Of a DNA stretch of 7,329 nt, positions 1 through 5,920 are shown in pieces; positions within the stretch are counted from its first letter, which is position 1; every line of letters starts with the position of its first letter. The position numbers were made by a program, and so were the translations under genes. Location: NCBI GenBank assembly GCA_937890735.1, contig CALACZ010000205.1:1-7329 (forward strand). Reading direction: 5' to 3'. Origin of the DNA: an uncultured Bacillota bacterium (lineage in GTDB: Bacteria > Bacillota > Clostridia > Oscillospirales > Oscillospiraceae). The notes under the pieces were generated by a model that saw nothing but the letters and a program-made list of their open reading frames with translations, was not told the origin of the DNA and did no database searches.

Positions 1-51
1 TTCTCCTCATCCGTCTCGCTGCGCGAGCCACCTTCCCCACATGGGGAAGGC
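1..51. repeat. Partial copy (right end) of the interspersed inverted-repeat element
   Basis: This stretch matches the right-hand end of the two complete copies at 3815-3985 and 4025-4189, in the same orientation. It contains the TCTCCTCATCCG block, a CTCGC-TGC-GCGAG hairpin (14-27) and a CCTTCCCC/GGGGAAGG hairpin (31-50) ending in GGC. The following bases (ATGGGTGC, 55-62) also resemble those after the copy ending at 3985, so the true border may be a few bases further right. The rest of the element, if present, lies beyond the left edge. It sits downstream of the T-box terminator on the minus strand, so it would be transcribed as part of the untranslated leader of the next gene. Confidence 0.8.
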
Positions 52-65
52 TTTATGGGTGCATA

Positions 66-100
66 GCAAAAAGCCGCCCCAAGCCTCAGCTCAGGGCGGC
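66..100 (-). terminator. Intrinsic terminator of the T-box leader
   Basis: Read on the minus strand, GCCGCCC (94-100) pairs with GGGCGGC (73-79) across a loop of about 14 nt and is followed directly by TTTTT (68-72). The 5' arm lies just after the T-box sequence, as expected for the terminator that competes with the antiterminator when uncharged tRNA is absent. It may also be the first effective stop for transcripts reading through from the ABC operon upstream, since no other intrinsic terminator is visible between 345 and 415. Confidence 0.9.
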
Positions 101-309
101 AAATGACCGCGGTACCACCTGAATTTCCGCCGCATGGGCGGACACTCGTCCTTTCTGTAACGGGAAAGACCCGTCGCGCTTAGTTGGCAGAGCCGTTCGG
201 CGCGCTGCTCCAAGGGGATATTCCAGCCCCGCCGCGGCCGCCTCGCACCCCCCGGCGGCTCTCTGCACGCGGAAAAAGACCGTACTTGTCCTTGTCATCG
301 CATAATTTC
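68..309 (-). ncRNA. T-box riboswitch leader, probably isoleucine-specific
   Basis: T-box leaders sense the charging ratio of one tRNA and control an aminoacyl-tRNA synthetase, biosynthesis or transport gene. On the minus strand the hallmarks occur in the right order. They are AGTA of the specifier-loop S-turn (283-286), GCAGAGAG in the upper part of Stem I (259-266), GAA opposite the S-turn (221-223), TTGGAGC closing Stem I, and the conserved T-box AGGTGGTACCGCGG (107-120), followed by the competing terminator. After GAA and one spacer base the specifier triplet reads ATC (217-219), for isoleucine. Reading with no spacer gives TAT (tyrosine), which is less likely because specifiers usually end in C and the genome is GC-rich. 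The variable base in TGGT predicts a tRNA with discriminator A, which fits tRNA-Ile but does not exclude tRNA-Tyr. The regulated gene (ileS by inference) lies beyond the left edge. Confidence 0.93.
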
Positions 310-315
310 GAGGAT

Positions 316-344
316 AGTGTACCCAAAAAATCCGCATTTGTCAA
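316..344 (-). promoter_or_regulatory. Sigma-A promoter of the T-box leader
   Basis: On the minus strand a perfect -35 TTGACA (339-344) and a -10 TACACT (316-321) are separated by exactly 17 bp. The expected transcription start near 309 falls just ahead of the first conserved T-box element. The promoter lies about 70 bp past the stop codon of the last ABC transporter gene on the same strand. Confidence 0.88.
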
Positions 345-415
345 CGTTTTTGCCGTTTTTCTTTTGCAGGATGCCTGTCAGCCGCCTGCAAACAGGGCGC
401 GGGGGCATCTGCGCA

Positions 416-1024
416 TTATGCCAGCGTTGTGAGGTCGATGATCTCGTCTGCGATGCGCTCGGCGAGGTTGCGGTTATGCGTCACCGCGAGGATCGCCATG
501 TTTTGTTTTTTTGCTTCCGCCAGCACCGTGTTCCAAATTTGCGCCTGGGTGATGACGTCCAGCATGGTGCTGATCTCGTCACAAATGAGATACTGCGCGC
601 CGCTCATGAGGGCGCGGGCGACGCAGAATCTTTGCAGCTCGCCGCCGGACAGCTCGCGGGGATAGCGCGTGAGCCAGGCGCGCTCGATGCCGAACGCGTC
701 CAGCACCGCGTCCGACAGCGCGCCGCTCTCTTCCAGTACGCGCGCCAGCCGCCAGCGCGGGTTGATCGCCTGTTCCGGGTGCTGACAGATGAGCTGCACG
801 GGGCACACGCCCGTTTTGGGAAGCGGCGCGCCGTCCAGTAAAATTTCGCCCGCGGTCGGCTGCAAATACCCCGCCAGCAGCATCGCCAGCGTCGTTTTGC
901 CGTAGCCGCTGGGGGCAAAGAGCGCCGTGCGCGCGCCGCGCGAAAGCGTCAGCGATATGTTTTGCAGCACCCACGGCTGACGATTTCCATAGCGGAACGA
1001 GACGTTTTTTGCCTCAAGCGCCAT
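416..1024 (-). CDS. ABC transporter ATP-binding protein 2 (short NikE/OppF-like subunit)
   Basis: This 202-residue protein is the second nucleotide-binding subunit of the importer. It is cytoplasmic and would pair with ATPase 1 to drive transport. Visible motifs are Walker A APSGYGKTT (37-45, with Ala replacing the usual first Gly), Q-loop Gln81 in the CQHPEQAINPR segment, signature LSGGE (125-129), Walker B LICDE (146-150), D-loop LD (155-156) and H-loop His183. It stops soon after the H-loop and lacks the C-terminal oligopeptide-transporter extension typical of OppF/DppF, which usually exceed 300 residues. The start ATG lies 11 nt inside the end of ATPase 1, with GAGGTG five bases upstream (inside that gene), so translation is probably coupled. 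Family assignment is firm; the substrate is unknown. No intrinsic terminator is evident after the TAA. Confidence 0.94.
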   Translation of the reverse strand: MALEAKNVSFRYGNRQPWVLQNISLTLSRGARTALFAPSGYGKTTLAMLLAGYLQPTAGEILLDGAPLPKTGVCPVQLICQHPEQAINPRWRLARVLEESGALSDAVLDAFGIERAWLTRYPRELSGGELQRFCVARALMSGAQYLICDEISTMLDVITQAQIWNTVLAEAKKQNMAILAVTHNRNLAERIADEIIDLTTLA

Positions 1025-1949
1025 AAAAACACCTCACTTCTCCGCCGCGCACCTCGCGCACGGGCGGCAGCTCCTGCTCGCAGCGCGCCGTTTTATACGG
1101 GCAGCGCGGGGCAAACACACAGCCGGCGGGCAGATTCCCGGCGTAGGGCTGAAAGCCCGGGATGGGCACAAAGCCGTTCTGCGGCAGCGCCCGCCAGAGC
1201 GCGCGCGAATAGGGGTGGCGCAGCGCGTCCTCCCCGGCGCGAAAATCGGCGGCGGGAGCGGTCTCCACGGTCGTGCCCGCGTAAAAGACCGCCACGCGGT
1301 CGGCAAATTCCACGGCGAGGTCAATATCGTGCGTGATGAGGATGACCGCCTTGCCGGCGTCCGCCAGCTCGCGGAACATCCGCAGCGCCTCCAGCGCCTG
1401 ATCGAGGCTCATGCCGGGCGTCGGCTCGTCGGCGATGATGAGCTCGGCGTCGGTGATGAGCGCGGTGGACACCAGCACGCGCCGCGCCATGCCGCCCGAA
1501 AGCTGGAACGGGTAGAGCTGCGGCGTCTGCGGCGGCAGATGCAGTCGGTCGAAGATTTTTCGCCGTTTTTCGCTGGGCTTCGGGCGCAGCGTGCCGTCCG
1601 TCTGCGCGCCGACCTTCATGAGCGGGTCGAGGTACGCCACCGACTGCGGCACGAGCGCGATCTCATGCCCGCGCAGGCGCTGCTGCATGGCGGGCGTGAG
1701 CTCCTGCCCCTTATAATGCAGATGTCCCTGCACGCTGGCGTTGTCGGGCAAAATGCCCAAAATCGCCGACGCGAGCAGACTTTTTCCCGACCCGGACGAC
1801 CCGGCGATCGCCACGATCTGCCCCGGGCAGACCGTCAGGTGCAGGTTCGAGATCACGCGCAGCTGCGTCTGCTCCAGCGCGCGGGTGTACATCCGAAAGC
1901 TGACCGACAGGTCATGAATTTCCAGCAGCGTTTCTTTTTTCTGTTCCAT
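1014..1949 (-). CDS. ABC transporter ATP-binding protein 1 (OppD/DppD/NikD-like)
   Basis: This 311-residue protein is the first ATPase subunit. It carries Walker A GSSGSGKSL (50-58), Q-loop Gln102 in VPQSVAYLDP, signature LSGGM (150-154), Walker B LIIADE (170-175) and H-loop His207. After the ATPase core comes the C-terminal oligopeptide/dipeptide extension, from about 244. It includes HPYSRALWRALP and a cysteine-rich block (Cys277, Cys283, Cys290, with Cys307 further on). In some dipeptide-type ATPases the equivalent cysteines are reported to hold an iron-sulfur cluster; whether they do here cannot be seen. The ATG is preceded by AGGAG located in the last codons of permease 2, four bases separate it from that gene's stop, and its own end overlaps ATPase 2 by 11 nt. 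It is clearly part of one operon. Confidence 0.96.
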   Translation of the reverse strand: MEQKKETLLEIHDLSVSFRMYTRALEQTQLRVISNLHLTVCPGQIVAIAGSSGSGKSLLASAILGILPDNASVQGHLHYKGQELTPAMQQRLRGHEIALVPQSVAYLDPLMKVGAQTDGTLRPKPSEKRRKIFDRLHLPPQTPQLYPFQLSGGMARRVLVSTALITDAELIIADEPTPGMSLDQALEALRMFRELADAGKAVILITHDIDLAVEFADRVAVFYAGTTVETAPAADFRAGEDALRHPYSRALWRALPQNGFVPIPGFQPYAGNLPAGCVFAPRCPYKTARCEQELPPVREVRGGEVRCFYGA

Positions 1950-1953
1950 AAGC

Positions 1954-2778
1954 TCACTCCTGTGCGGTGTAGGGGTCGATGAGCGTGCGCAGGTGATCGG
2001 CGAGCTTGTCCGCCAGCAGCACGAGCGCCACGAGCGTCAGCCCCGGCAGCACCGCGCTCCACCACATCCCGGTGGAAAGATAGCGCATACTCTCCGACAA
2101 AATAATGCCGATCGCCGGCTGCTCCGGCGGCAGACCGAAGCCGAGGAACGACACCGACGCCTCGTGCAGGATCGCGTGCGGGAACATCAGCACCAGCCCG
2201 ACGAAAAACTGCGGCGCCAGGTGCGGCAGCAGGTGATGCCGCAGGATCCAGCCGCCCGATTTTCCGAGCCTGCGCGACACCGCCACATACTGCTGCGCGC
2301 GAAGCTGCAAGACCTCCCCGCGCACGAGCCGCGCGAGCGAGCACCAGTGCGTCGCGGCGACGCCCGCGAGCAGCCCCGTGAGTCCGCGTCCGAGCGCAAA
2401 CGAGATGAGGATGATCAGGATCATATGCGGCACGCCCATCACCAGGTCGATGACCCAGTTGATGGCGGCGTCCAGCCGCTTTGAGCCCGTGGCGGCGGCG
2501 ATGCCGACGAGCACCGCGATCACCGCGCTGATGCCCGACGCCGCCAGCCCCACCGTCATGCTGACGGACAGACCCTTGAGCGTGCGCAGAAACAGATCGC
2601 GCCCCAGCGCGTCCGTGCCGAACGGGTGCGCCAGGCTCGGCGGCTGCGATGCATTCAGAAAGCTCCCCGCCACGGCGGAATCCGGGATGAGCAGCCCGCA
2701 GGCATACACCGCGGCGAGCAGCGCCGCGAGGAGGATCGTGAGAAGGACCGTTTTTTCCCGGCGGTTGCGTTTTTTCAT
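1954..2778 (-). CDS. ABC transporter permease 2 (DppC/NikC-like)
   Basis: This 274-residue inner-membrane permease forms half of the transport channel. A basic N-terminus (MKKRNRREK) leads into the first membrane helix (about 10-31). The family hallmark HPFGTDALGRD follows at 51-61, then further helices around 72-97, 106-130, 187-207 and 240-258. The EAA coupling loop that docks on an ATPase is QYVAVSRRLG...ILRHHLLPH (about 163-186), and the segment EASVSFLGFGLPPEQP (206-221) is characteristic of the DppC group. The start at 2778 overlaps the stop of permease 1 as ATGA, with GGAGG seven bases upstream. A longer reading frame back to 2847 exists, but the added 23 residues are Arg/Gly-rich, lie inside permease 1 and have no Shine-Dalgarno sequence, so I reject it. 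Confidence 0.95.
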   Translation of the reverse strand: MKKRNRREKTVLLTILLAALLAAVYACGLLIPDSAVAGSFLNASQPPSLAHPFGTDALGRDLFLRTLKGLSVSMTVGLAASGISAVIAVLVGIAAATGSKRLDAAINWVIDLVMGVPHMILIILISFALGRGLTGLLAGVAATHWCSLARLVRGEVLQLRAQQYVAVSRRLGKSGGWILRHHLLPHLAPQFFVGLVLMFPHAILHEASVSFLGFGLPPEQPAIGIILSESMRYLSTGMWWSAVLPGLTLVALVLLADKLADHLRTLIDPYTAQE

Positions 2779-3770
2779 GCCCCCACCTCCCGCACGCGCG
2801 GATCGACCACGCCGTAAAGAAGATCGGCGATGAGATTGCCCACGCACACAAAGAGCGTGGAAAAGAGCGTGATGCCCAGCAGCAGCGGCACGTCGCCCTG
2901 GAGTCCCGCCGCCGCCGCGGCGCTGCCGAGACCCGGATAGCTGAACACGTTCTCCGCCAGCACAGACCCGCCGAAGAGTTCGGCAAACGACGCGAATTGC
3001 AGCGTCAGCGCCGGGATGAGGATGTTGCGCAGCCCGTGCCGCCGCAGAATTTCGCGCGGCGACTCGCCCCGCGCCCGTGCAAACAGGACGTACTCACTCG
3101 AAAGCACCTCCACGAGCTTCTGCCGCGTGTGCAGCGCGATGTTTGCAAACGAGGTCAGGCTCAAGGTCAGCGCGGGCAGCAGCAGATGGTGGAGCTTTTG
3201 CCAAAACGTGACGTTTTCGCTCAAAACGCCCACCGGCGCGGAGAAGCCGACGGGAAACCACCCCAGCCACACCGCGAAGATGAGCAAAAACAGCAGCCCC
3301 AGCCAGAACGTGGGCACGGACGAGAGGGCGTAGCAAATTTTCTTGAGAATTTTGTCCGCCGCGCGGTCCTTGTGCATCCCCATGACGCACCCGGCGGCAA
3401 AGCCGATCACGCCCGCGAGCACCCACGCGCAGAGCATCAGCGCCAGCGATGCGCCAAAGCGCTCGCCGATCACATCCGCCACAGGGCGGCGGTAGATGGA
3501 CGACTGCCCAAGGTCGCCGCGCAGAAGATCGCGCAGCCAGTTGAGGTAGCGCTGCACCGGCGGCGTGTCCGCGCCCCAGTAGGATTCGATCTGCGCGCGC
3601 TGCTCCGGCGAGATGGCGCTGCCAAGCCCGAGGATATACTGCTGCACGGGATCGACCGGCGACGCGCTCACGAGCGCAAAGGCGATGATGCTCACCGCCA
3701 GCAACAGCGCCGCGATGCGGAGGCAGTTTTTCAAAAATATCCGCGCCAACCGCGCAAGAGTATGGTTCAT
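2775..3770 (-). CDS. ABC transporter permease 1 (DppB/NikB-like)
   Basis: This 331-residue inner-membrane permease is the partner of permease 2. The first helix (about 16-37) ends at SPVDPV, the position where DppB-type proteins usually carry APGDP. A soluble segment with YWGADTPPVQRYLNWLRDLLRGDLGQS (65-91) follows, then helices near 105-131, 150-172, 195-213, 252-270 and 295-320. The EAA loop EYVLFARARG...ILRRHGLRN lies at 226-249 and the family signature VLAENVFSYPGLG at 270-282. I chose the ATG at 3770 because GGAG sits seven bases upstream and MNHTLARLARIFLKN is a typical permease start. The open frame continues upstream to 3887, but those 39 residues read through the interspersed repeat and look non-biological. 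It overlaps permease 2 by four bases. Confidence 0.94.
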   Translation of the reverse strand: MNHTLARLARIFLKNCLRIAALLLAVSIIAFALVSASPVDPVQQYILGLGSAISPEQRAQIESYWGADTPPVQRYLNWLRDLLRGDLGQSSIYRRPVADVIGERFGASLALMLCAWVLAGVIGFAAGCVMGMHKDRAADKILKKICYALSSVPTFWLGLLFLLIFAVWLGWFPVGFSAPVGVLSENVTFWQKLHHLLLPALTLSLTSFANIALHTRQKLVEVLSSEYVLFARARGESPREILRRHGLRNILIPALTLQFASFAELFGGSVLAENVFSYPGLGSAAAAAGLQGDVPLLLGITLFSTLFVCVGNLIADLLYGVVDPRVREVGA

Positions 3771-3793
3771 GGCTGATCTCCATTCTTGAATCG

Positions 3794-3813
3794 TTTGTGG
3801 CTGAAACCACAAA
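3794..3813. other. Small hairpin upstream of permease 1
   Basis: TTTGTGG (3794-3800) and CCACAAA (3807-3813) form a perfect 7-bp inverted repeat with a 6-nt loop. It lies between the interspersed repeat and the permease 1 Shine-Dalgarno. There is no run of T after it on either strand, so it is not a standard terminator. In the minus-strand mRNA it could be a small leader hairpin or an end point protecting processed transcript. Its function is inferred only. Confidence 0.4.
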
Positions 3814-3814
3814 A

Positions 3815-3985
3815 GGCTTCCCCCGAGGGGGGAAGCTGTCACCGAAGGTGACTGATGAGGGGAAGGGTTCTTATCATTGAGCTGCATCGCGTTTCTGAGC
3901 CGAAACGTGGCAGCATCTCAGAACGTACCGCCCCTCTCCTCATTCCGTCTCGCTGCGCGAGCCACCTTCCCCTCAAGGGGAAGGC
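3815..3985. repeat. Interspersed inverted-repeat element, copy A (MITE/REP-like)
   Basis: This 171-bp element has imperfect terminal inverted repeats of about 50 bp. Each end is built as a GC hairpin GGCTTCCCC/GGGGAAGC-type, then a second hairpin, then a TGATGAGGGGA-type block. The left inner hairpin is GTCACC-GAA-GGTGAC and the right one CTCGC-TGC-GCGAG. The centre has a stem of CGTTTCTGAG (3890-3899) with CTCAGAACG (3917-3925). No open frame of its own is convincing. Its layout resembles a non-autonomous miniature element or BIME-like unit; no transposase is in the window. It lies in the mRNA between the binding-protein gene and permease 1. Confidence 0.85.
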
Positions 3986-4024
3986 ATGGGTGCGCACCGC
4001 AGCGGTGGGTTTGCGAAAGCCCAT
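3986..4024. other. 39-bp linker between the two tandem repeat copies
   Basis: This short spacer begins ATGGG and ends CCCAT. It contains two small palindromes, CACCG-CAG-CGGTG (3995-4007) and GGTTT-GCG-AAAGCC (4008-4021, imperfect). The ATGGGTGC at its start is also found just after the element fragment at the left window edge, so the first part may belong to the element rather than to unique DNA. Confidence 0.4.
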
Positions 4025-4189
4025 GGCTTCCCCCTTGGGGGAAGCTGTCGCCGCAGGCGACTGATGAGGGGAAGAGTCCTTATTTCTGAGCTGCCGCGCG
4101 TTTTTGAGCCGAAACGTAGCAGCATCTCAAAACGTACCACCCTTCTCCTCATCCGGCGCTTCGCGCCACCTTCCCCTCAAGGGGAAGGC
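4025..4189. repeat. Interspersed inverted-repeat element, copy B (MITE/REP-like)
   Basis: This 165-bp copy has the same orientation and architecture as copy A. Its left end is GGCTTCCCCC-TT-GGGGGAAGC followed by the hairpin GTCGCC-GCA-GGCGAC. Its right end has the hairpin GGCGC-TTC-GCGCC, then CCTTCCCC-TCAA-GGGGAAGG and GC. The central stem is CGTTTTTGAG (4099-4108) with CTCAAAACG (4126-4134). Several stem positions differ from copy A on both arms at once, keeping the pairing. On the plus strand the right end runs directly into a T-tract. The element begins 22 bp past the stop of the binding-protein gene in the direction of transcription. Confidence 0.85.
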
Positions 4190-4195
4190 TTTTTT
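4169..4195 (+). terminator. Terminator-like hairpin at the right end of copy B (antisense to operon)
   Basis: On the plus strand CCTTCCCC pairs with GGGGAAGG across TCAA and is followed by C and six T residues (4190-4195), a textbook intrinsic terminator shape. It points against the transporter operon and no plus-strand gene precedes it, so it would act only on antisense transcription. On the minus strand the same stem is preceded by A residues and not followed by T, so it should not stop the operon mRNA. It is most likely a by-product of the repeat end. Confidence 0.45.
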
Positions 4196-4211
4196 GGTGC
4201 GGTGCATCCTG

Positions 4212-5843
4212 TCAGTCCGCGTCCCAGTGCCACTCCTGCAGGTTCTGGATGAGCGGCAGACCGTGGCCGTGACCGTGGATGGGCTGCTCGCCGATGGACA
4301 GACCGTCGCGCACATACGTCACATGATCCAGATTCACGATCCACACCCACGGGCACTGCCCGCGCATGGACGTGCCGTCCGTGCCGTCCCACTGGACCTT
4401 CTTCCAGCATTCGTTGGCTTCCTCCGCCGTGCGCGCCTGCATGGCGTCGTTCAGATACCCGTCCGTCCGCGCGCTCTGGTAGCCCTCGGGGTTGTAGAAA
4501 TCATCCAGCAGCGCGCCCTCGGAGCGGTAGAGGTAATACGTCTCGTTCGGGCTCGCCGAGCCCCAGCCCATCACGACCGCCTCGGAGAACATGACGCGCA
4601 TGATCTCGTCCCAGCTCATGCCCTCCACGGTGATCTCGATGCCGATGGCTTTGACCTGCTCCGCCGCCGCCATGCCGACCGCCTGCCGCACGGAGTCGCC
4701 CGCCGGGTACACGCAGCGGAACGACGCCTTCAGCCCGTCCTTTTCCACGATGCCGTCGCCGTCGGTGTCCGCCCAGCCGGCGTCCGCCAGCAGCTGTTTG
4801 GCGCACTCGACGTCGGTGTCGATCTTGACCTCGGGATTGTTCCACGGCATGGAGTCGTTTTCGGAATACGCCGGACGACCAAAACCGTTCAGCACGGTGT
4901 CCGCGATCTGCTGCCGGTCGATGGCATAGGCGATCGCCTGCCGAATTTCCAGGTTGCACGTCACATTGTTGCCGATGGGCGCGCCCGATTCCGTCGTCTC
5001 GCCCGTATCGGGCAGGACGGGCAGCGTGAAGCCGCGGTTGTCGGCGGATTTGATCGCCTCCACATGGTAGCCCGCGACCTGCGTTTTGCCGAGCGTGGCG
5101 GTGGAGTAGGCGACGTCCACCTGACCCGCCTGCACGGCGGCAAGCGCCGCGTCCTCCGACATAAACACGACCGCTACATTCTTAATAGCGGGCGCGCCGC
5201 CGTAGTAATCCTCGTTCGCGGTGAACAGGATCTGCTCCTGCGGCCGCCATTCGACGAATTTATAGGGACCCGAGCCGATGGGGCTGCGGCCGTAATTTTC
5301 GTCATACGCGTGCTCCGGCACGATGCCGACGGACGCGAGCGTGTTGAGGAAGATGGACGTCGGCTGCGAGAGGGTGATCTTCACCGTGTGCTCGTCCACT
5401 GCCTCGGCGGATTCCATATACGTCAGATCCACCGCGCCCTGCGCCGCCTTGGCGGTCTCGAGCGTAAAGGCGACGTCCTGCGCCGTGACGGGCGTGCCGT
5501 CGGTAAAGTACGCGTCGTCGCGGAGCGTAAACGTCCAGACGAGCGCGTCGTCGGAGAGGGAATAGTCGGTCGCCAGGTCGTTTTCAAACGTGAGCTGCGC
5601 CGTGTATTTCACCAGCGTGCTCTGCACGATCGGCGCGCTGCCGTGCCCCCAGCCCTGCGTGGGGTCGAGCGTCTCCGGCTCAGAGCCGATGGCGATGACG
5701 ACGCTGTCCTTCGTCTGCGTCTGTTCCGTCTGTTCTGTCTGTTCTGTCTGCGCAGTCTGCTCCGTCTGCGACGGCGCGGCGGCGCACGCCGCAAAGCTCA
5801 CCAGTAAGATCGCCGCCAAAAGCAGCGCAAAAATTCGTTTCAT
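4212..5843 (-). CDS. ABC transporter substrate-binding lipoprotein (family 5, peptide/nickel type)
   Basis: This 543-residue extracellular binding protein captures the substrate and delivers it to the two permeases. The signal peptide MKRIFALLLAAILLVSFAAC gives a lipobox FAAC with lipidated Cys20 (Phe at -3 is less usual). A Thr/Glu/Gln linker of TEQ repeats (27-44) follows. Family 5 hallmarks are SEPETLDP (54-61), WTFTLRDDAYFTDGTPVTAQDV (103-124) and SPIGSGPYKFVEW (187-199). GWADTDGDGIVEKDG (356-370) is a segment common in peptide/nickel binding proteins. The C-terminus has His523, His525 and His527 separated by single glycines and ends in EWHWDAD. The ATG has AGGAG eight bases upstream. It is first in transcription order and divergent from the AraC-type gene, but 441 nt of repeats separate it from permease 1. 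A nickel, metal-chelate or peptide substrate is possible; none is proven. Confidence 0.95.
   Translation of the reverse strand: MKRIFALLLAAILLVSFAACAAAPSQTEQTAQTEQTEQTEQTQTKDSVVIAIGSEPETLDPTQGWGHGSAPIVQSTLVKYTAQLTFENDLATDYSLSDDALVWTFTLRDDAYFTDGTPVTAQDVAFTLETAKAAQGAVDLTYMESAEAVDEHTVKITLSQPTSIFLNTLASVGIVPEHAYDENYGRSPIGSGPYKFVEWRPQEQILFTANEDYYGGAPAIKNVAVVFMSEDAALAAVQAGQVDVAYSTATLGKTQVAGYHVEAIKSADNRGFTLPVLPDTGETTESGAPIGNNVTCNLEIRQAIAYAIDRQQIADTVLNGFGRPAYSENDSMPWNNPEVKIDTDVECAKQLLADAGWADTDGDGIVEKDGLKASFRCVYPAGDSVRQAVGMAAAEQVKAIGIEITVEGMSWDEIMRVMFSEAVVMGWGSASPNETYYLYRSEGALLDDFYNPEGYQSARTDGYLNDAMQARTAEEANECWKKVQWDGTDGTSMRGQCPWVWIVNLDHVTYVRDGLSIGEQPIHGHGHGLPLIQNLQEWHWDAD
5712..5765. repeat. 9-bp tandem repeat encoding the TEQ linker
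   Basis: Imperfect 9-bp units of the form TCTGTTCTG/TCTGTTCCG (plus strand) repeat inside the binding-protein gene and encode Thr-Glu-Gln triplets, residues 27 to about 44. The units keep the frame, so copy number could change by slippage and lengthen or shorten the flexible tether between the lipid anchor and the folded domain. The strongest identity is at 5726-5749. Confidence 0.75.
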
Positions 5844-5879
5844 AGTCCTGTCTCCTGAAAGTTTTTTGACGTCCCGCTC

Positions 5880-5908
5880 ATTCTCTCACAGCCGCGGCGC
5901 GCGCGCAA
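5880..5908 (-). promoter_or_regulatory. Candidate promoter of the binding-protein gene
   Basis: On the minus strand TTGCGC (5903-5908, four matches to the -35 consensus) and GAGAAT (5880-5885, four matches to the -10 consensus) are 17 bp apart, giving a start near 5873 and a 30-nt leader. Both boxes are weak and the spacer is very GC-rich, which would suit a promoter that needs an activator such as the divergent AraC-type protein. No better minus-strand promoter was found between the two genes. Confidence 0.35.
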
Positions 5909-5920
5909 GCCGCCCGGGGG

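Noticed and set aside
86..432. Short open frames overlapping the T-box leader on both strands
   Set aside because: The DNA is accounted for by conserved T-box elements, and the small frames lack ribosome sites and resemble no protein family.
2779..2847. N-terminal extension of permease 2 to an ATG at 2847
   Set aside because: The extra 23 residues are Arg/Gly-rich and lie within permease 1. The ATGA overlap at 2775-2778 with GGAGG upstream is the better start.
1853..2986. Minus-strand open frame of 377 codons spanning the permease 2/ATPase 1 region
   Set aside because: Its translation is Arg/Ala/Gly-rich and lacks membrane or ATPase motifs, whereas the overlapping frames have full family signatures and good ribosome sites.
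3771..3887. N-terminal extension of permease 1 to an ATG at 3887
   Set aside because: The added 39 residues read through the interspersed repeat. The ATG at 3770 has a proper Shine-Dalgarno and starts a normal permease N-terminus.
3815..4189. CRISPR array
   Set aside because: There are only two ~170-bp copies with internal palindromes and a single 39-bp linker, and no short regular repeat-spacer pattern or cas genes.
4104..5807. Long plus-strand open frame (567 codons) antisense to the binding-protein gene
   Set aside because: It is Arg/His/Val-rich without domain features, starts in the repeat, and mirrors a well-supported family 5 binding protein. It is a GC-codon-bias shadow.
5886..5920. 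GC-rich alternating CG tract as a possible Z-DNA or terminator element
   Set aside because: It has short palindromes but no T-tract, and is best explained as GC-rich intergenic sequence between divergent promoters.
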